Positions 61,297 to 64,000 of a DNA stretch of 64,000 bases are shown piece after piece. The stretch comes from Candidatus Aminicenantota bacterium. Its GTDB lineage: Bacteria > Acidobacteriota > Aminicenantia > Aminicenantales > Saccharicenantaceae. The stretch lies in contig JACIYJ010000007.1 in assembly GCA_014360015.1 (NCBI GenBank), positions 1 through 64,000 of the forward strand. The letters run 5' to 3'. Made by a program: the position numbers and the translations under genes. The notes beneath the pieces were generated by a model that ran no database searches, had not been told where the DNA came from, and was given only the letters and a program-made list of their open reading frames with translations. How positions within the stretch are numbered: position 1 is the stretch's first letter; every line of letters starts with the position of its first letter.

Positions 61297-63174
61297 CTAT
61301 TTTAATAACTGAAGTATTATCCAAATGACGACCACCAGGCCGCCGATTGTCCAGGCCAAATAGTTGGCATACTGACCATTGTGAGCTTTCTGCAAAATAC
61401 CGGTGAAAGTCCGGCCGACAGCTGTGACCACTTTTTCGTAGAGATAATCTATGGGCCGATCGATGAACCGGAACAAGACCTTAGACAGCCACTGCAGTAA
61501 CTTAACGCCCTGTTCGTACAGGTCGAAAAACCGGGCTTCGGACAGGTCGTAAAGTTTTCTCAGCCCGGGGAGTTGATGAATCGGTTCAGAGGCTAAGTAA
61601 GCTTTCTTGCCGCTGCGGTTCCATCCGTACAGGTGAATTCCCAGAGCGATAATAAGACAGAGAATTGAAACAGCGGCTACCGGGTTGAACAGGCTGAGGG
61701 CGTGGGCGGTGAAATCTAGGTGCTCACCAGCTTCTACATGGCCTTCAAGGATGGGCTGAATGAAAGTTTGCAGGGGTAGTTTGTTGTAAACACCGAAGGT
61801 GATGCAGAGGGCAGCTAAGATTAAAATTGGCAGAACTATCGGAGCTTCGCTCTCTTTGGTTTTCGGGACATCGGTTGATCTCGCTCCAAAGAACACAGAA
61901 TGTCCAGCTTTCAGGAACGAAGCAAAAGTGAAAATGGCTCCGACCCAGGCGGCTATGGCAAAAATGGGATAGCCAGTTTCTAAGGCACCGTGGAAAACCA
62001 TTTCTTTAGAGACAAATCCGTTGAGCGGCCAAACTCCAGAAATGGCTAAGGCGCACACTGTAAAGCCCAGAGCTGTCCAGGGCATTTCCCGACTCAAGCC
62101 GCCGAGTTTTTTAAGCTCAGTGGTTCCAGTGCGGTGCTCGACCGAGCCAGCGCTCAGGAACAAGCCGCACTTGTACATGGCGTGGTTGATCATATGGAAA
62201 ATCCCGCCGGCAATGCCGATGGGAATGGCTGTACCGATACCGAGAATCATATAACCGACCTGGCTGACGGCGTGGAAAGACAAAAGTTTTTTGAAATCCT
62301 TCTGGATGAGGGCCATGAAGACAGCCAGGACGATGGTAGCCGCGCCTATAATCATTAAAATTATGGCTAAGGTGCTGCCGACTTTAAGCTCGAAGAAATC
62401 TAAGGTAATCCTCGCCAGAAGATAAATTCCAAGGAGTTTTTCGAACGAAGCCGGCATGAAAGCCATAAAACTGACCGGAGCGTCAAGGGCAGCGTCAGGA
62501 ATCCAGGTGTGGAAAGGCATGGCCCCGGCTTTGCCGATGGCCCCGATCATCATCAGGATGAAAGCCGCAGCGGCCAGACCATGCGGCTCAACATGAATTT
62601 TGTCCATGGTCAGGGTGCCTGTTGAAGCCCAGAGAAGGCCGATTCCCAGAATCATGGAAAAATCGCAGAATCCGCCTATAATCAACGACTTAACTGCGGT
62701 CCGGTGAGAGGTGGGCTTGAGGCCCAAGGTTATCAAAGCGTAAGTGGTAATGAGTAGGGCTTCCCAGAAGAAAACCAGCAGGATAAAATTATTGGCTAAG
62801 ACTGCTCCGTTGGAAAAGGCGGCTGCTAAGAAAACATATCCATAATATTCCCGGACCCGCGGATGGTCTTTCATCTTGACCGCAGAGTAAAGACAGATCA
62901 GAAAGAGGAAGCCAGAAAGAGCCAGGAGGATGAAGGATGAGAAATGATACAATCTGAGGTCAAAATTAATCCCCATCCCCAGCCAGTCGGTGACCAGAGA
63001 AAGATTTTTCTGAGAAAACAGCGAAAAACCGAGATAAAGGACAACCAGTGAGCTCAGAACTGCCAGAACTTCCCGCACGACTTTAATTCTGGACGGGATG
63101 AGGAAAAGGATGATTGCCGCCGCAGCCGGAAAAACGATTGGCCATAATAATGTCGTTGCCGTCATTTTAGCCAC
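61297..63174 (-). CDS. antiporter-like subunit with C-terminal extension (NuoL/HyfB-type)
   Basis: 625 residues, about 14 core helices. Ion-path residues appear in FFWEALLITTYALI, GAIGKAGAMPFHTWIPDAALDAP, EKLLGIYLLAR and FHMINHAMYKCGLFLSAGSV. After the core, about 140 residues hold a further helix, a basic soluble stretch and a last helix, similar to the lateral arm of NuoL. It overlaps the preceding gene by 13 bases. Confidence 0.92.
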   Translation of the reverse strand: MAKMTATTLLWPIVFPAAAAIILFLIPSRIKVVREVLAVLSSLVVLYLGFSLFSQKNLSLVTDWLGMGINFDLRLYHFSSFILLALSGFLFLICLYSAVKMKDHPRVREYYGYVFLAAAFSNGAVLANNFILLVFFWEALLITTYALITLGLKPTSHRTAVKSLIIGGFCDFSMILGIGLLWASTGTLTMDKIHVEPHGLAAAAFILMMIGAIGKAGAMPFHTWIPDAALDAPVSFMAFMPASFEKLLGIYLLARITLDFFELKVGSTLAIILMIIGAATIVLAVFMALIQKDFKKLLSFHAVSQVGYMILGIGTAIPIGIAGGIFHMINHAMYKCGLFLSAGSVEHRTGTTELKKLGGLSREMPWTALGFTVCALAISGVWPLNGFVSKEMVFHGALETGYPIFAIAAWVGAIFTFASFLKAGHSVFFGARSTDVPKTKESEAPIVLPILILAALCITFGVYNKLPLQTFIQPILEGHVEAGEHLDFTAHALSLFNPVAAVSILCLIIALGIHLYGWNRSGKKAYLASEPIHQLPGLRKLYDLSEARFFDLYEQGVKLLQWLSKVLFRFIDRPIDYLYEKVVTAVGRTFTGILQKAHNGQYANYLAWTIGGLVVVIWIILQLLK

Positions 63175-64000
63175 CAGCTGATGTGAGTTGTTGCCATCTG
63201 GACGAGTTTCATCGGATAAGAAACGAACAGGCCGGCCAGGACTGAGAGTACAGCTAAAATCGCCACCACCCCAACCATGGAGGGTGTTTTTTCAGGAGCA
63301 GCGATTTTGAGTTCACCGAGGAAAACCATGGCGAAAACTCGCATGAGGTAAAACATGGTCAGTACCGCGGTGAACAGGGCCAGAGCTGCTACCCAGACCT
63401 GATTAGCCTGGACCGTACCCATGATGACTAACAGCTTGGAAAAGAAACCGCCCAGTGGCGGAAGACCGATTACTGAAAAGGCGCAGATTAAGAAAGAAAT
63501 AGCAGTAACGGGCATGGTTTTTATCAGCCCGCCCATTTCTCGTATATCCCTTTTGTGTGTGGCATGGAGGACTATACCGGCACAGAGGAACAACCCAGCT
63601 TTGGCTAAACCGTGCATCAGGATGAACAGCAGAGAGCCGGAAATAGCCGTGGGTGTAGCCACACTCAAGCCAAGGAAGATATAACCAATCTGGCTCACCG
63701 TGGAGTAGGCTAAGATTCTTTTGAAATCATTCTCAACAGTGGCTGCTCCAGCCGCTATCAGACTGGAAAGCACTGCCATGATGATAATCGCCTGCTGCCA
63801 GACATCTGGTATCTTAAAGGTATAAAGGAAGAGACGGGCATAGGCATAAACACCGATCTTAACCAGCACAGCAGCGTGGAGAAGGGCGGTAACTGTGGTC
63901 GGGGCCACACCGGCATCAGGCAGCCAGGTGTGGAGGGGAACAGTGGCTGATTTGGAAAACATCCCGAAGAGGATCAACAGAACAGCTGTTCCTGAAATGG
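63162..64000 (-). CDS. antiporter-like subunit (5' partial at window edge)
   Basis: The frame is open to base 64000, so the N-terminal part is outside the window. The visible 278 residues include FSKSATVPLHTWLPDAGVAPTT, VLVKIGVYAYARL and FILMHGLAKAGLFLCAGIV, the proton-conducting transporter family core with its Lys and His. Hydrophobic helices continue to the C-terminus. It is the third antiporter-like gene; more hydrogenase genes may lie to the right. Confidence 0.9.
   Translation of the reverse strand, partial: ISGTAVLLILFGMFSKSATVPLHTWLPDAGVAPTTVTALLHAAVLVKIGVYAYARLFLYTFKIPDVWQQAIIIMAVLSSLIAAGAATVENDFKRILAYSTVSQIGYIFLGLSVATPTAISGSLLFILMHGLAKAGLFLCAGIVLHATHKRDIREMGGLIKTMPVTAISFLICAFSVIGLPPLGGFFSKLLVIMGTVQANQVWVAALALFTAVLTMFYLMRVFAMVFLGELKIAAPEKTPSMVGVVAILAVLSVLAGLFVSYPMKLVQMATTHISWWLK

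Overview
The window (about 48% GC by eye) is a dense bacterial chromosome segment. Porins, a LolB-like lipoprotein, MlaDEF lipid transport and a heptosyltransferase-like enzyme point to a double-membrane (Gram-negative) cell. An H2-linked, ferredoxin-type [NiFe] complex and an Rrf2 Fe-S regulator point to an anaerobic or microaerobic life. The gene mix resembles Acidobacteriota/Aminicenantes-type genomes, but this is a guess: there is no rRNA to place it. No insertion sequence, phage, integron or CRISPR array was seen.

Layout. 1-5.8 kb: a phosphate operon (porin, pstSCAB, phoU, PhoB-type regulator) with no PhoR kinase in the window. 5.8-20.7 kb: a sodium-symporter-family transporter with a tiny MetS-like subunit, an SH3/beta-barrel protein, enolase, an MgtC-like protein, an NTP pyrophosphatase, a ComEA-like protein, xerC-topA-dprA-usp, a nucleoside transporter, and DUF167 and DUF1573 proteins. 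20.9-26.4 kb: a second Pst-like system led by an Rrf2 regulator whose promoter carries a 25-bp IscR-type palindrome, followed by an OprP-like porin and pstSCAB-like genes without phoU. 26.4-36.6 kb: large NAD-glutamate dehydrogenase, ispF, a PIN-TRAM protein, radA, mlaD-F-E and dnaB. 36.6-43.5 kb: rplI-rpsR-rpsF, pth, rplY, prs, tRNA-Gln, ispE, a lolB-like gene, a small membrane protein and an exported Memo-AMMECR1 fusion. The ispE stop codon lies inside the tRNA gene. 43.5-51.9 kb: fmdB, a heptosyltransferase-like gene, rel and rpmB (convergent), then an overlapping three-gene operon of two lipoproteins and a 990-residue gluzincin/beta-propeller/barrel protein. 51.9-54.6 kb: dnaA and dnaN, with a promoter and a palindromic DnaA-box cluster before dnaA, so a replication origin may be near. 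54.6-64 kb: a minus-strand operon for a group 4 membrane [NiFe]-hydrogenase with complex I architecture, running off the right edge.

The strongest candidate for something unusual is the last operon. It has homologues of NuoA, B, C, D, H, I, J and K plus three antiporter subunits. However, the NuoD-like subunit keeps both CxxC pairs that hold a NiFe centre, the NuoB-like subunit has a hydrogenase-type CxxC, and a HycI-like protease gene closes the cluster. It looks like a complex I-shaped, ion-pumping hydrogenase without an NADH module in view. The second is the Rrf2-controlled Pst-like oxyanion system.
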